In this document: positions 7,064 through 15,299 of the stretch, piece by piece
Position numbering within the stretch: position 1 is the first letter of the stretch
Layout of the letters: the number at the start of each line of letters is the position of its first letter
NCBI RefSeq assembly: GCF_030034735.1
Contig: NZ_CP125370.1
Location: forward strand, 434,001 to 498,000
Length of the DNA stretch: 64,000 bases
From: Paenibacillus sp. RC334
GTDB taxonomy: Bacteria > Bacillota > Bacilli > Paenibacillales > Paenibacillaceae
Direction of reading: 5' to 3'
The notes under the pieces: generated by a model
Database searches by the model: none
What the model was told of the DNA's origin: nothing
Seen by the model: the letters and a program-made list of their open reading frames with translations, nothing else
Position numbers and translations under genes: made by a program

Positions 7064-9397
7064 TTAGGATGCACAGCTATCGCATTCTTCAATCGTCAGT
7101 GCGCGACTGCGTACATAATAGGTTGATTTCATACCTGATTTCCAGGCATGGATGTGCAGTTCCAGGAATTCAGTAGCTTTGATATCCGGGCGCACATACA
7201 GATTAAAGCTTTGGCCCTGGTCAATATGACGCTGACGGGCAGAGGCCATGTTGATCGAAGCATGCTGATCCAGCAGGAAAGCCGTTTTGTAGTACCAGAT
7301 CGTTTTTTCGTTTAAGTCCGGTGCAGGGTTAGCGATCTTGTAGGTTGTTTTCTCTTCATAGGAAAGCAGCTCATACAATGGATCAATGCTGGCCGTAGAA
7401 CCTGCAATGATGGACGTGGAACCGTTAGGCGCAATGGCGAACAGCCATGCGTTGCGGACACCGTTTTGTTTGACTTCTTCCGCAAGCTCACTCCACTCGG
7501 ACGTGGTGACAAATTTGCCTTCACGAGTACCGTCTGTATAGCCACGGGACGTGAAATAATGCCCGGTAGACCAGTCGGAGCCTTCAAATTTGGCATAACG
7601 GCCTTTTTCCTTCGCCAGCTCCATGCTCGATTTTACAGCCAAATAGTTAATTTTTTCGTATAAATGATCGTTATAGGTTACCGCTTCATCGGATTCCCAA
7701 CGGATGCCTTCGAGTGCGAGCAGATGATGCAGTCCGAATGTACCCAGACCGACTGCGCGATATTGGCTGTTCGTATATTGTGCTTGCAGCACCTCAATGT
7801 TGTTGATATCAATGACGTTATCCAGCATGCGTACCTGAATCGGTACGAGACGATCCAGCACACCTGCCGGAACAGCGCGAGCCAGATGGATGGAGTTCAG
7901 GTTGCAGACGACAAAATCGCCAGGAATTTTTGAAATGACAATGCGTGTTTGTCCATCCTTGGTGACTAATTCCTCTTTTTCCACCACGGTCGCCGATTGG
8001 TTTTGCATAATTTCCGTGCACAGGTTGGAAGAATATACCATACCGTGGGCGCGGTTCGGGTTCGCACGGTTTACAGTATCGCGGTAAAACATGTACGGAG
8101 TACCTGTTTCCAACTGCGATTTCATCAGGCGCTTCATGATGTCGATAGCAGGCACCGTAATGCGGGAGAGAATTGGATGCTGTGACGCTTCCTCATACTT
8201 CTCGCGGAAGGAACCTGTACCAAAGCCTTCATCGTAAAAATCCTCCAGCCCCAGTGGACGGCCGTTGTCATCTTTCCAGCCCATGACCTTCTTCACTTCA
8301 TGCGGGCAGAACAGGTTCCATTCGCCACGTGCTTCCACCCGCTCCATGAACAGATCGGGCAGACATACGCCATGGAAAACATCATGTGCACGCATGCGCT
8401 CGTCACCGTTGTTCAGCTTCAGATCGAGGAACGCAAGAATATCTTTGTGGAATACGTCCAGATAGACGGCAATTGCGCCTTTACGTGTACCCAGTTGGTC
8501 TACGCTGACCGCTGTATTGTTTAGCTGGCGAATCCACGGGATGACGCCGGAGCTTGTATTTTTGTGTCCACGGATGTCGGAGCCACGTGCCCGTACTTTA
8601 CCGAGGTATACGCCAATGCCGCCGCCCATTTTGCTGAGACGGGCTACATCGGTGTTGGAATCGAAAATGCCTTCCAGCGAGTCATCTACAGTGTCGATGA
8701 AGCAACTGGAGAGCTGTCCGGCGACCTTTTTCCCGGCATTGGACATGGTTGGCGTAGCCGCCGTCATGTACATGTTGCTCATCGCCCAGTAAGCTTCCTT
8801 CACCAGCTCCATACGCTTGTCGGCAGGCTCCTTGTGCATCAGGTACATTGCAATGATCATATAACGTTCCTGCGGCAGCTCCATCACCCGTCCGTCAAAA
8901 TCGTTCGCCAGATAACGCTCGGACAGCGTCAACAGCCCGATATAATCGAACAGCAGGTCATTTTTCGGCAAAATGGATGCACCCAACTCGTCAATTTGCT
9001 CCTTGGTGTAGTAGTCGAGCAGCTCTTGACGATAGATGCCTTTCTTGACCAGCTCGGTAATCAGCGGATAAAAAGCGCCGTAAGGCTCGTCCGCATAGGA
9101 TTTGTAACGGCGGTGAGTAGCCGCTTTTTTATATAAGGAAGTGAGCAAAGCGCGCGCAGCGGCGAATTTCCAGTCCGGTTCTTCCTTGCTGACCAGTTCA
9201 AGCGCAGCCATCGCAAACGCGTTGCTGATTTCGTCGCCCGTGACTTCGTCCCGGCGCAGCTTGCTGACCACACCGCGAATCAGGCGATCTTTATCCAGCT
9301 TGTCCAATCCGCTGAGCACACGGTCGGCATATACGGAAATGCGTATTTCATCAAAAGCCAACTGGCGGTTGTTTGGTTTCGTTACGAGTTGTGGCAT
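7064..9397 (-). CDS. nrdA: class Ia ribonucleotide reductase large subunit
   Basis: 777 residues when started at the ATG at 9397, which follows GCGAGGAATTAATCCC; the frame is open farther upstream but carries no homologous sequence there. Landmarks are an N-terminal ATP-cone-like segment, QLSSCFIDTVDDSLEGIF (first active-site Cys), SKMGGGIGVYLG, NLCTEIMQ (active-site loop), the finger loop with AIAPNGSTSIIAGSTAS, and a C-terminal Cys pair (EECDSCAS). It reduces NDPs to dNDPs with NrdB. Two NrdR-like boxes lie upstream. Confidence 0.95.
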   Translation of the reverse strand: MPQLVTKPNNRQLAFDEIRISVYADRVLSGLDKLDKDRLIRGVVSKLRRDEVTGDEISNAFAMAALELVSKEEPDWKFAAARALLTSLYKKAATHRRYKSYADEPYGAFYPLITELVKKGIYRQELLDYYTKEQIDELGASILPKNDLLFDYIGLLTLSERYLANDFDGRVMELPQERYMIIAMYLMHKEPADKRMELVKEAYWAMSNMYMTAATPTMSNAGKKVAGQLSSCFIDTVDDSLEGIFDSNTDVARLSKMGGGIGVYLGKVRARGSDIRGHKNTSSGVIPWIRQLNNTAVSVDQLGTRKGAIAVYLDVFHKDILAFLDLKLNNGDERMRAHDVFHGVCLPDLFMERVEARGEWNLFCPHEVKKVMGWKDDNGRPLGLEDFYDEGFGTGSFREKYEEASQHPILSRITVPAIDIMKRLMKSQLETGTPYMFYRDTVNRANPNRAHGMVYSSNLCTEIMQNQSATVVEKEELVTKDGQTRIVISKIPGDFVVCNLNSIHLARAVPAGVLDRLVPIQVRMLDNVIDINNIEVLQAQYTNSQYRAVGLGTFGLHHLLALEGIRWESDEAVTYNDHLYEKINYLAVKSSMELAKEKGRYAKFEGSDWSTGHYFTSRGYTDGTREGKFVTTSEWSELAEEVKQNGVRNAWLFAIAPNGSTSIIAGSTASIDPLYELLSYEEKTTYKIANPAPDLNEKTIWYYKTAFLLDQHASINMASARQRHIDQGQSFNLYVRPDIKATEFLELHIHAWKSGMKSTYYVRSRALTIEECDSCAS

Positions 9398-9602
9398 GGG
9401 ATTAATTCCTCGCTTTCCTGACTTGGGAGATAAACTTGAAAATAAATGACAGTGAAAATGAAAAACGACGCTGAAAATTCCCGGGTTACTTGCTTGGTTC
9501 AGACAGCATTTTGGGGCTGTATGTAATCCAATAACATAGAAATAGCGATGCGCTTGCCAATGAAGGGGGGGAAGATGGTTCCCGTACGATTTATCGGCTA
9601 CA

Positions 9603-9649
9603 TCACTACATTTAGACGTCTTACAAATATTTAACCCAACATGTTGTGT
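9603..9649 (-). promoter_or_regulatory. tandem NrdR-box-like palindromes upstream of nrdAB
   Basis: ACCCAACATGTTGTGT (9634-9649) matches the published NrdR-box consensus (acaCwAtATaTwGtgt) at 13 of 16 positions. TCACTACATTTAGACG (9603-9618) matches 10 of 16 with the core C-w-A.A-T.T-w-G kept. Their centres are 31 bp apart, about three helical turns, the spacing usual for NrdR box pairs. They sit about 200 bp upstream of nrdA. Confidence 0.6.
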
Positions 9650-9762
9650 CGAGAAACTTAAAATTTCAAATAAGCGCAAGGAGTATTATAGCAACATTTG
9701 AAGCCATACGTAAAGGAAAAGGAATGGAAACTCAAAATTTGCAGAGAAGTCGCGGGCTGCAT

Positions 9763-9791
9763 TTGAATTGAGGCTTTGTGAACGGTACAAT
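9763..9791 (+). promoter_or_regulatory. sigma-A-type promoter of the thiamine-binding gene
   Basis: TTGAAT (9763-9768), 17-bp spacer, TACAAT (9786-9791). This gives a leader of about 130 nt before ATG 9927; no TPP riboswitch core is visible in it. Confidence 0.5.
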
Positions 9792-9926
9792 GAATGATAA
9801 AGATGTTTCCTACAGAAACAAGCAGCATACATATGGACTGTTTTTATGAAATAAGGTTGCTTTATCGGACAGAGGTTTTAGATTTTTAAAGAAGTGAAGA
9901 TTTTAAATTAAAGGAGGAACTTGGCG

Positions 9927-10274
9927 ATGACCATTGCAGAAGTGACAGTGATCCCGATTGGAACGGGGAGTACGAGCCTGAGCGACTACGTTGCCCAGAT
10001 GCAAAAAGTGTTGAAAACGCAAAAAGGAATTACCTATGAGCTTACCTCCATGAGTACGATTATTGAAGGTTCGTTGGATGATGTGTTCACCGCTATTGCT
10101 GCGCTGCACGAAGCGCCATTCCTGTCAGGAGCCAAGCGCGTTTCCACCTCGGTCAAAATTGATGATCGCCGTGACAAGCCTTCCTCCAGTCGCCAAAAGC
10201 TTCGTTCCGTCGCAGATAAACTGTCTGGCACCGCAACAGGAAACGTTACCGAACTAAATCCAAATCCTAGTTGA
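9927..10274 (+). CDS. MTH1187-family thiamine-binding protein
   Basis: 115 residues. The pattern VTVIPIGTGSTSLSDYVAQ, then GITYELTSMSTIIEGSLDDV and VSTSVKIDDRRDK, is that of the small ferredoxin-like MTH1187/YqgV family, which binds thiamine or a related ligand. ATG 9927 is preferred over the TTG six bases upstream because GGAGGA (9913-9918) leaves 8 nt to the ATG but only 2 to the TTG. It is the last host protein gene before the tRNA and prophage. Confidence 0.85.
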   Translation: MTIAEVTVIPIGTGSTSLSDYVAQMQKVLKTQKGITYELTSMSTIIEGSLDDVFTAIAALHEAPFLSGAKRVSTSVKIDDRRDKPSSSRQKLRSVADKLSGTATGNVTELNPNPS

Positions 10275-10292
10275 AAAAGTGGATGTAAGTGA

Positions 10293-10320
10293 TTGATTTT
10301 TATGTAAGTAAGAGTATAAT
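10293..10320 (+). promoter_or_regulatory. promoter of tRNA-Thr
   Basis: TTGATT (10293-10298), 16-bp spacer, TATAAT (10315-10320). It is 27 bp before the mature tRNA 5' end. Confidence 0.65.
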
Positions 10321-10347
10321 AGTTTTTGTTGTCAGTTACACTGACCT

Positions 10348-10419
10348 GCTGGTGTAGCTCAGGGGTAGAGCAACGCACTCGTAATGCGTAGGCCGGGGGT
10401 TCAATTCCCTTCACCAGCA
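10348..10419 (+). tRNA. tRNA-Thr (anticodon CGT)
   Basis: Acceptor GCTGGTG (10348-10354) pairs with CACCAGC (10412-10418), followed by discriminator A. D arm GCTC/GAGC, anticodon stem ACGCA/TGCGT with loop CTCGTAA, anticodon CGT at 10380-10382, and T arm around TTCAATT. It reads ACG codons, which are frequent in the phage genes. CCA is not encoded: the bases after the discriminator are TTC. The prophage integrase starts 168 bp downstream, so the 3' half is the likely attachment site. Confidence 0.93.
10378..10419 (+). other. probable attL core inside the tRNA-Thr 3' half
   Basis: Inference: tyrosine-integrase phages commonly recombine within the anticodon-to-3' part of a tRNA and restore the gene. 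Host genes end at this tRNA and phage genes begin right after it. The matching attR would be a repeat of part of this segment beyond the right edge, so the exact core cannot be set here. Confidence 0.45.
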
Positions 10420-10444
10420 TTCTTCGTTAGAATTTCCCGTCATA

Positions 10445-10507
10445 TCAACGTTTGTCACTCGTTGAATGTTCCGGATAGGCAGACGCTAGGTCAACGTTTT
10501 CCTAGCG
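10445..10507 (+). repeat. inverted and direct repeats, candidate integrase arm sites
   Basis: TCAACGTTT occurs at 10445-10453 and 10491-10499. TCAACG/CGTTGA (10445-10450 with 10460-10465) and CGCTAGG/CCTAGCG (10484-10490 with 10501-10507) are inverted repeats. They lie between the tRNA and the integrase gene, where arm-type binding sites are expected. Confidence 0.4.
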
Positions 10508-10551
10508 ATAAATCAGACGAACGTCGGCGCTGAAATGCGGTATACACGGAG

Positions 10552-10583
10552 CCTCCTACGGTATTTTGTAGGAGGTTTTTTTT
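10552..10583 (+). terminator. intrinsic terminator ahead of the integrase; 3' arm holds its ribosome site
   Basis: CCTCCTAC (10552-10559) pairs with GTAGGAGG (10568-10575), followed by eight T. The 3' arm contains AGGAGG, the only Shine-Dalgarno for the integrase ATG at 10587 (11 nt away). Confidence 0.75.
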
Positions 10584-10586
10584 GCT

Positions 10587-11645
10587 ATGTCGATTGATCC
10601 GCGTAAGGGTAAGGCGGTCACCGCTAAACGACGTAATGGGCGGTCTGAAAAAGGAGCCGGTGTCATCGGGCTTGAGTTGGGGTTCGACTTATTCTACAAC
10701 GCTAAACGAGCGGAGAAGTTACGGAAGCGAACACTCGAAGACTATCAAAGCTACTGGCGTTATTTTCGGGAGTGGCTTATAGGGAGCCATTCGGAGATAA
10801 ATGAAGTAGGGCAACTTGATACGGCTCTTTTACGCGAGTATATGAACTACATGTCCTACGAACGGACAAAATATGATGGGGTCGCAGAACGGCGAGTAGA
10901 AGGGTGCAATCTTTCACCCGTCACAGTAGCGTCAAGGCTCCGCGCGTTGAAAACAATGTGTAAATTTTGGATGTCGGAAGGATTAATGAAAGAGGACCCG
11001 GCGGAGAAGCTGAAGTCACCGCGCAAGGATACCGAGGAGAAAAGTGTAATCGTCGACGGACAACTCCGAGCTTTAATCGAAGCTGCCGACGTTGATACAT
11101 TTGCGGGCTTCCGCGACCGTACGCTTATGTTGTTACTTGCGGATACGGGGTTGCGAATTAACGAGGCTTTGCGGTTAGAGTCGGCCCACCTGGACATCGC
11201 TTCACGTTGCATTCGATTACCCGGCCATATGAACAAGAATAGGAAGCCGCGAATTGTTCCGGTTTCGTCGAGTGTTTTACGTGAGTTGATTAAGCTCATG
11301 GAAGAGAACCGCGCTTACTTTGATACGGACTTCATATTTCTGGCGAATTACGGTGATCCGTTAAAAGCTGACCAATTCCGAAAGAGACTAAGCCAGTACG
11401 CGGACAAAGTAGGTATTGATCGGAAAGCAACACCGGTGTCTCCGCACCGATTCCGCGATTACTTCTGCACAAATTACCTACTTAACGGCGGAGACCTCTT
11501 CACATTACAGCGGATCGTAGCGCACGCTGATATTAAGACCACGCAGGGGTACGTCAAGGTAAACGAGGGCGCTATGCGTGATAGTCACGCGCAATATTCC
11601 CCACTTTCACGACTCGGAATGTCTCGCGTAGGAAAGAGACGTTAA
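10587..11645 (+). CDS. int: phage tyrosine recombinase (integrase)
   Basis: 352 residues. The N-terminal SAM-like core-binding domain spans about residues 30-125. The catalytic domain shows ADTGLRINEALRL (Arg I), a Lys in the beta hairpin region, SPHRFRDYFCTNYL (HxxR box), VAHADIKTTQGYVKV (second His and the Tyr nucleophile). It integrates and, with a directionality factor not identified here, excises the prophage. Its translation start sits directly after the terminator hairpin, which would hide the ribosome site in transcripts reading through from the tRNA. Confidence 0.93.
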   Translation: MSIDPRKGKAVTAKRRNGRSEKGAGVIGLELGFDLFYNAKRAEKLRKRTLEDYQSYWRYFREWLIGSHSEINEVGQLDTALLREYMNYMSYERTKYDGVAERRVEGCNLSPVTVASRLRALKTMCKFWMSEGLMKEDPAEKLKSPRKDTEEKSVIVDGQLRALIEAADVDTFAGFRDRTLMLLLADTGLRINEALRLESAHLDIASRCIRLPGHMNKNRKPRIVPVSSSVLRELIKLMEENRAYFDTDFIFLANYGDPLKADQFRKRLSQYADKVGIDRKATPVSPHRFRDYFCTNYLLNGGDLFTLQRIVAHADIKTTQGYVKVNEGAMRDSHAQYSPLSRLGMSRVGKRR

Positions 11646-11656
11646 TAATACGGACG

Positions 11657-11696
11657 ATAACGCCCATCTCTTCGGAGGTGGGCGTTATTTTTTTTT
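11657..11696 (+). terminator. intrinsic terminator of int
   Basis: ATAACGCCCATCTC and GAGGTGGGCGTTAT form a 14-bp stem (one G-T pair) around TTCG, followed by nine T. Confidence 0.9.
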
Positions 11697-11699
11697 AAA

Positions 11700-11735
11700 T
11701 GTGCGAAACGTACTTCTCATCCGTTGTAGTAACTG
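11700..11735 (+). promoter_or_regulatory. TGTGCG promoter-like element, copy 1
   Basis: TGTGCGAAACG, then TTCTCATCCG and TTGTAGTAAC, matching copies at 22958 and 38145 over about 32 bp. It begins 4 bp after the int terminator T-run and is followed by AAGGCGGAA. Likely a phage promoter; see findings. Confidence 0.5.
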
Positions 11736-11756
11736 AAGGCGGAATTATTACGAAGT

Positions 11757-11795
11757 TGTGCGGGATTACTTTGATGGGGAAAAACGTAGTGAGGG
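11757..11795 (+). promoter_or_regulatory. TGTGCG promoter-like element, variant copy 2
   Basis: TGTGCGGGATTAC ... GGGGAAAAACGTAGTGAGG. It shares TGTGCG, a GGAAA..AACGTAGTG block and spacing with the copy at 38206. It starts 57 bp after copy 1; the nuclease gene begins at 11804. Confidence 0.4.
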
Positions 11796-11803
11796 GCGAT
11801 TAA

Positions 11804-12712
11804 ATGGGTGGTAAGGAGCGAGTGCTTTCAAAGATCGACGAGTTAATAGATCGCGGAATCGACGTTACCAACATTTCGAAGGAACTTTCCGCAAAGGAGT
11901 ACGGCAGCATCCGCAAGCAGGCGCTGCGTTCGTTCGGGAGCTACACGCAAGCGCTTCGTGAATACGGACTATACGAATGCAACGGAACACCTAGCGAAGT
12001 CGAGCTTCAACGGTGTTTTGAAATAACCGACGATTTCCGAGTAGTAGAAACGGCTGATGTTACGCATGTGTGCGATATTTACAACTTAGACTACTTCACT
12101 TTTCGTAAAGTATCGCAGGAGATTAAGGAACGAGTAGAGATTGACGCGCTAGACGATTTCTACCGTGAACACTACCCGTTTGATAATCTACCTACGCGAG
12201 TTTTGCGGGAGACTTATCCGAAACTTTACGGGTACCTGCGTAAGCACTACGGAACATATAAGAAATTTCTTGCGGCGTACAAAGTCTCGTACAAATACGC
12301 ACTTAGTCAGAGATACAAAGGCCGCGACTCCATCCCGCTCGGACACGAATTTGAACGAAGACTCGGCGAGATATTACGTGCTATTTATCCAGACGTCAGA
12401 TATCACGTCAAAGTAGGCGTGTGCATTCCGGACTTCATCGCTAATGAAACGGAGTGGATCGACGCCAAGCTAAGCGCCAATTCGATACTCGACCCGAGGT
12501 GTAGGACGCTCGAGAAGTACGCAAAGGAGACGGATAACCTAACCGTATATTACGCAAGAGGCGAGCCGGTAGCGGAACAAATCGGGATTGCGACAGTTGT
12601 TCATGTAACAGCGTTATACCCACCTCTGAGAAGCGTGGGACGTACGGATTTAATTGCGGATATGGAGGCGTTTATAGCTTCGGTATCCTACAGAAGGGAG
12701 GACGCAGCATGA
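11804..12712 (+). CDS. PD-(D/E)XK nuclease with homing-endonuclease-associated repeats
   Basis: 302 residues, not tied to a named family. The C-terminal third carries a PD-(D/E)XK-like site: helix Glu in LGHEFERRLGEILRAIY, then CIPDF and WIDAKLS (PD...DxK). The N-terminal two thirds contain two copies of a short helical repeat, RSFGSYTQALREYGLY and RKHYGTYKKFLAAYKV, resembling the HNR repeat found with homing endonucleases. It follows the integrase terminator and two promoter-like repeats, so it is probably transcribed on its own. A role as a selfish or host-directed nuclease is inference. The next gene overlaps by ATGA. Confidence 0.65.
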   Translation: MGGKERVLSKIDELIDRGIDVTNISKELSAKEYGSIRKQALRSFGSYTQALREYGLYECNGTPSEVELQRCFEITDDFRVVETADVTHVCDIYNLDYFTFRKVSQEIKERVEIDALDDFYREHYPFDNLPTRVLRETYPKLYGYLRKHYGTYKKFLAAYKVSYKYALSQRYKGRDSIPLGHEFERRLGEILRAIYPDVRYHVKVGVCIPDFIANETEWIDAKLSANSILDPRCRTLEKYAKETDNLTVYYARGEPVAEQIGIATVVHVTALYPPLRSVGRTDLIADMEAFIASVSYRREDAA

Positions 12713-13128
12713 CCGATACACAACGCCTCGTCAGCGTCGAATCACAAACGGAATATTCCATCACATCCGGCGCAACCGAAACGCGTATCTTCGTTAAGAT
12801 GTACGTCGACGCAGCTAAAGCGGGACTCATCGCAAGCATGGGTGCGCAAAATTGGACGACGCTATGCGTAATTGCTTCGTTTATGGATGCGGCTGGCAAC
12901 TGTTACCCTACGCAGGATCAGATCGCGAGGTATCTCGGAGTCAATCGGCAGACAGCGAATAGATACGTTAAGAAGCTGACGGAATATCGCTGGAACGGAC
13001 GCCCAGTTATCCGAGCAGTACGCGAGAGGTCGCCAACGGGTACGTGGCAGAATACGCGGTATACGGTGCTTCCGATTAGTCAGCTTGCGATATTCGATGC
13101 GGAGCCGGACGTACTTGACACCGGCTAG
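12709..13128 (+). CDS. helix-turn-helix protein (HTH_36-like, replication or regulation)
   Basis: 139 residues. The central segment GNCYPTQDQIARYLGVNRQT followed by YVKKLTEY and a basic beta wing ending in TRYTVLPI is the winged helix found at the N-terminus of phage replisome organisers and plasmid Rep proteins. No C-terminal domain follows. Just past the stop, another frame (13137-13205) reads MSANTDMVITDMAIEDTNYN, which looks like the low-complexity tail such proteins carry, so a frameshift near 13120 is possible. Start overlaps the nuclease stop (ATGA). Confidence 0.7.
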   Translation: MTDTQRLVSVESQTEYSITSGATETRIFVKMYVDAAKAGLIASMGAQNWTTLCVIASFMDAAGNCYPTQDQIARYLGVNRQTANRYVKKLTEYRWNGRPVIRAVRERSPTGTWQNTRYTVLPISQLAIFDAEPDVLDTG

Positions 13129-13631
13129 ATGCGTCCATGTCCGCGAATACCGACATGGTGATTACCGACATGGCTATCGAAGACACTAACTATAACCACC
13201 TTTAGCAAGAGCCACTAAGAACTAGATAAAACATACGCTTCGCTATTCAGTCGGCGTTGCCTCCTTTCATACTACGCGGCGTAAGTTAATAAAAAGATTA
13301 TCACGCGTAAAAGATGTACGGAGACGAGAGTCGACGGCGAGAATGAGCGAAGCGAATTACGAGCTTAGTGCAGTAGAAGAGAGAAAAGACCCTATCCAAA
13401 GAGTCTTCGGATAAAGGGTCTCGCGGCTAAACAACATGCGAAGTGACTGACGTACCCCAAGGTAGAGGTAATAACGTCAGCGTCTAACCAAAAGGTAAGA
13501 CCCGCCGTATGTATTAGCATTCTCTCGCCTCCTCTCACGCAAACTGAAATTAGGGATTCAGGCATGATCACTAATTCGTCCACGGTTCGAAGGTTAGGTA
13601 AATTATACCACAAATTAGGAGGTTCGTACAA
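13129..13631 (+). other. 500-bp gap with hairpin, no clear gene
   Basis: Holds a short frame at 13137-13205 (possible shifted tail of the previous gene), the repeated motif ACCGACATGG (twice near 13150-13176), and an inverted repeat at 13388-13424 (AGACCC.TATCC with GGATA.AAGGGTCT) without a T-run. A long reverse frame crosses this area but lacks coding character. No promoter was identified with confidence. Confidence 0.4.
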
Positions 13632-13742
13632 ATGGTTATTGTCGCGTCGGAAGAAGCCGCTACGTGGATCAGTATCACTCTCGGAATGTGGGCGCTGTAT
13701 CTCATTATTGCTACGGTCAAGGCGTATCGCGATTTTCGATGA
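13632..13742 (+). CDS. 36-residue single-pass membrane peptide
   Basis: ATG 13632 lies 9 nt after AGGAGG (13617-13622). The peptide begins MVIVASEEAATWISITLG and continues with a hydrophobic stretch (MWALYLIIATV) and a basic tail (KAYRDFR). One transmembrane helix is predicted. Function unknown. It precedes the DUF3102-like gene. Confidence 0.6.
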   Translation: MVIVASEEAATWISITLGMWALYLIIATVKAYRDFR

Positions 13743-13785
13743 CCTGACGTAATCACCGCAAACTAAAACTAAAGGAGGAGTCAAC

Positions 13786-14649
13786 GTGAGTGAAGTCGCA
13801 ACTCTATCAACGGATTTACCTACGATAACTGCGGAAATCAACGCATACAAGCGCGTCGCAGGCGAAGCTATCTTCGAAATCGGACGCCGATTAAAACACG
13901 TTAAAGAAACCAAACTTACTGAGTCACACGGTGGCTGGACAGTATGGTTACGGCAAATCGAAATGTCATCTTCACAGGCAGACCGATTTTTGAAGATAGC
14001 TGAGCGTCTTGGAGATACAAAGTTCCCGACGTCGGGAAGTATTTCGATGGGAATACTGGATGAAATTTCGAGATTGCCATCCGACATCGACCGCACATCT
14101 TTTGTATCGTCTCTACACACTGTTCCGTCAACTGGCGCGACTAAAACCGTCGACGAAATGACCGTCCGTGAACTGCGCGAAGTCAAAGCCGCGCTGAAGG
14201 TCGAACGCGAGGCACGAGAACAAGCGGAGGCGCGCGCTGAGAAGGCGGAGGACGATTACGGCCTTATGTGCGATACGCTCGAAGCTGTGCGTGCGCAACC
14301 GCCAAGAACGGAGTACGTGGCCGATCCGAACATATCCGAACGGCTACGAAAGTACGAGGAGAGGTACGGAGACATTGACGATTTGGGGCGGGCCGCGTTC
14401 GCTACCAACACGCAGGACTTAACCGCGTCAGTAATGTCGTTCAGCCGAGCCGTACGCGACTTTGCGAAAAGGTACGCTTATATGGCGCAGTACAATAGCG
14501 CTATTGTGACATTAGACCCGCTAACTGCACGTGAGTATACGGAAGCGGTCAGTGCGTTACGAGACCTAGTATCCGTGTTCCCGAATGGGCAATACGCCCG
14601 GACTGACGTTATTGACGCTGACTACAATATTATCGAGGGGGAGTGTTAA
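13786..14649 (+). CDS. DUF3102-like phage protein
   Basis: 287 residues. The N-terminus (EINAYKRVAGEAIFEIGRRL, then HGGWTVWLRQIEMS) matches the DUF3102 pattern found in Firmicute phages and plasmids, a presumed DNA-binding domain with a ParB/KorB-like helical part. Residues about 120-165 form a charged coiled coil (KVEREAREQAEARAEKAEDD). GTG 13786 follows AAAGGAGGAGTCAAC. Role unknown. Confidence 0.7.
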   Translation: MSEVATLSTDLPTITAEINAYKRVAGEAIFEIGRRLKHVKETKLTESHGGWTVWLRQIEMSSSQADRFLKIAERLGDTKFPTSGSISMGILDEISRLPSDIDRTSFVSSLHTVPSTGATKTVDEMTVRELREVKAALKVEREAREQAEARAEKAEDDYGLMCDTLEAVRAQPPRTEYVADPNISERLRKYEERYGDIDDLGRAAFATNTQDLTASVMSFSRAVRDFAKRYAYMAQYNSAIVTLDPLTAREYTEAVSALRDLVSVFPNGQYARTDVIDADYNIIEGEC

Positions 14650-14650
14650 T

Positions 14651-15283
14651 ATGGAATTTTTTACGGGAAATAAAAGAGAGATTACGGAACTGTCGACTAA
14701 GGTAGGGACGCTTATTCAGGAGAACGAAGTTTTGCGAAGTATCGTAGTTCGGCAGGAATCGCAATTTGTCACGTTTCATGATGACCTGTCCGAGATGCGT
14801 CGGGAATTATTTGAAGCTACTTCTATTTTAAAGTCCATGCAAGACGGAGCTACGTCCTTTAAGTTCACCGCTACAGGTGAGTCAGGCATTAAGGGGTACA
14901 AAGTAGAGCCCCATTATGGAGCTCCGGACAACGTTGACGACTTGAGTCCTGAAGATCAAGTCAGAGAAAAGAGCAGATGTAAAGTAGCGAGGCTTCTTTA
15001 TAAATACGCCGATGTCCGCAACCTAAGTACAGATGATAAGAGCTTCGGAGTAGTCTATAAGATTATGTTCGACAAATTAGAAGCCGCTACAGGCTACAGA
15101 CCTCGTGAGAAAACTGTTTTCAAATATCTTCACCCAGAAGGTCGGAAAGTCTATACGCTAATAGAGGATGGGTACACAGAGGCGTTCGTAGAGGTTATCC
15201 AACGCGAGATAGACAAGGCGGCATCAATGGGAACGGCTATACGGAAGTCGAAGCGGTCGCGCAAACGTTCTAAGTCCGCGTAA
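14651..15283 (+). CDS. phage protein, coiled-coil N-terminus, unknown
   Basis: 210 residues from ATG 14651, which follows GGGGGAGTGTTA; the frame is open upstream but overlaps the previous gene. The first 70 residues are helical with heptads. The C-terminus is very basic (RKSKRSRKRSKSA), suggesting nucleic acid contact. No family recognised. Confidence 0.65.
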   Translation: MEFFTGNKREITELSTKVGTLIQENEVLRSIVVRQESQFVTFHDDLSEMRRELFEATSILKSMQDGATSFKFTATGESGIKGYKVEPHYGAPDNVDDLSPEDQVREKSRCKVARLLYKYADVRNLSTDDKSFGVVYKIMFDKLEAATGYRPREKTVFKYLHPEGRKVYTLIEDGYTEAFVEVIQREIDKAASMGTAIRKSKRSRKRSKSA

Positions 15284-15299
15284 ACGGGGGTAATCGCGT

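Noticed and set aside
9792..9926. TPP riboswitch before the thiamine-binding gene
   Set aside because: The conserved CTGAGA and ACCTGA...GGATAATGCC blocks were not found in the leader.
13392..14186. 264-codon reverse open frame
   Set aside because: Lies opposite the DUF3102-like gene and an intergenic region, lacks a ribosome site, and its composition is that of an antisense frame.
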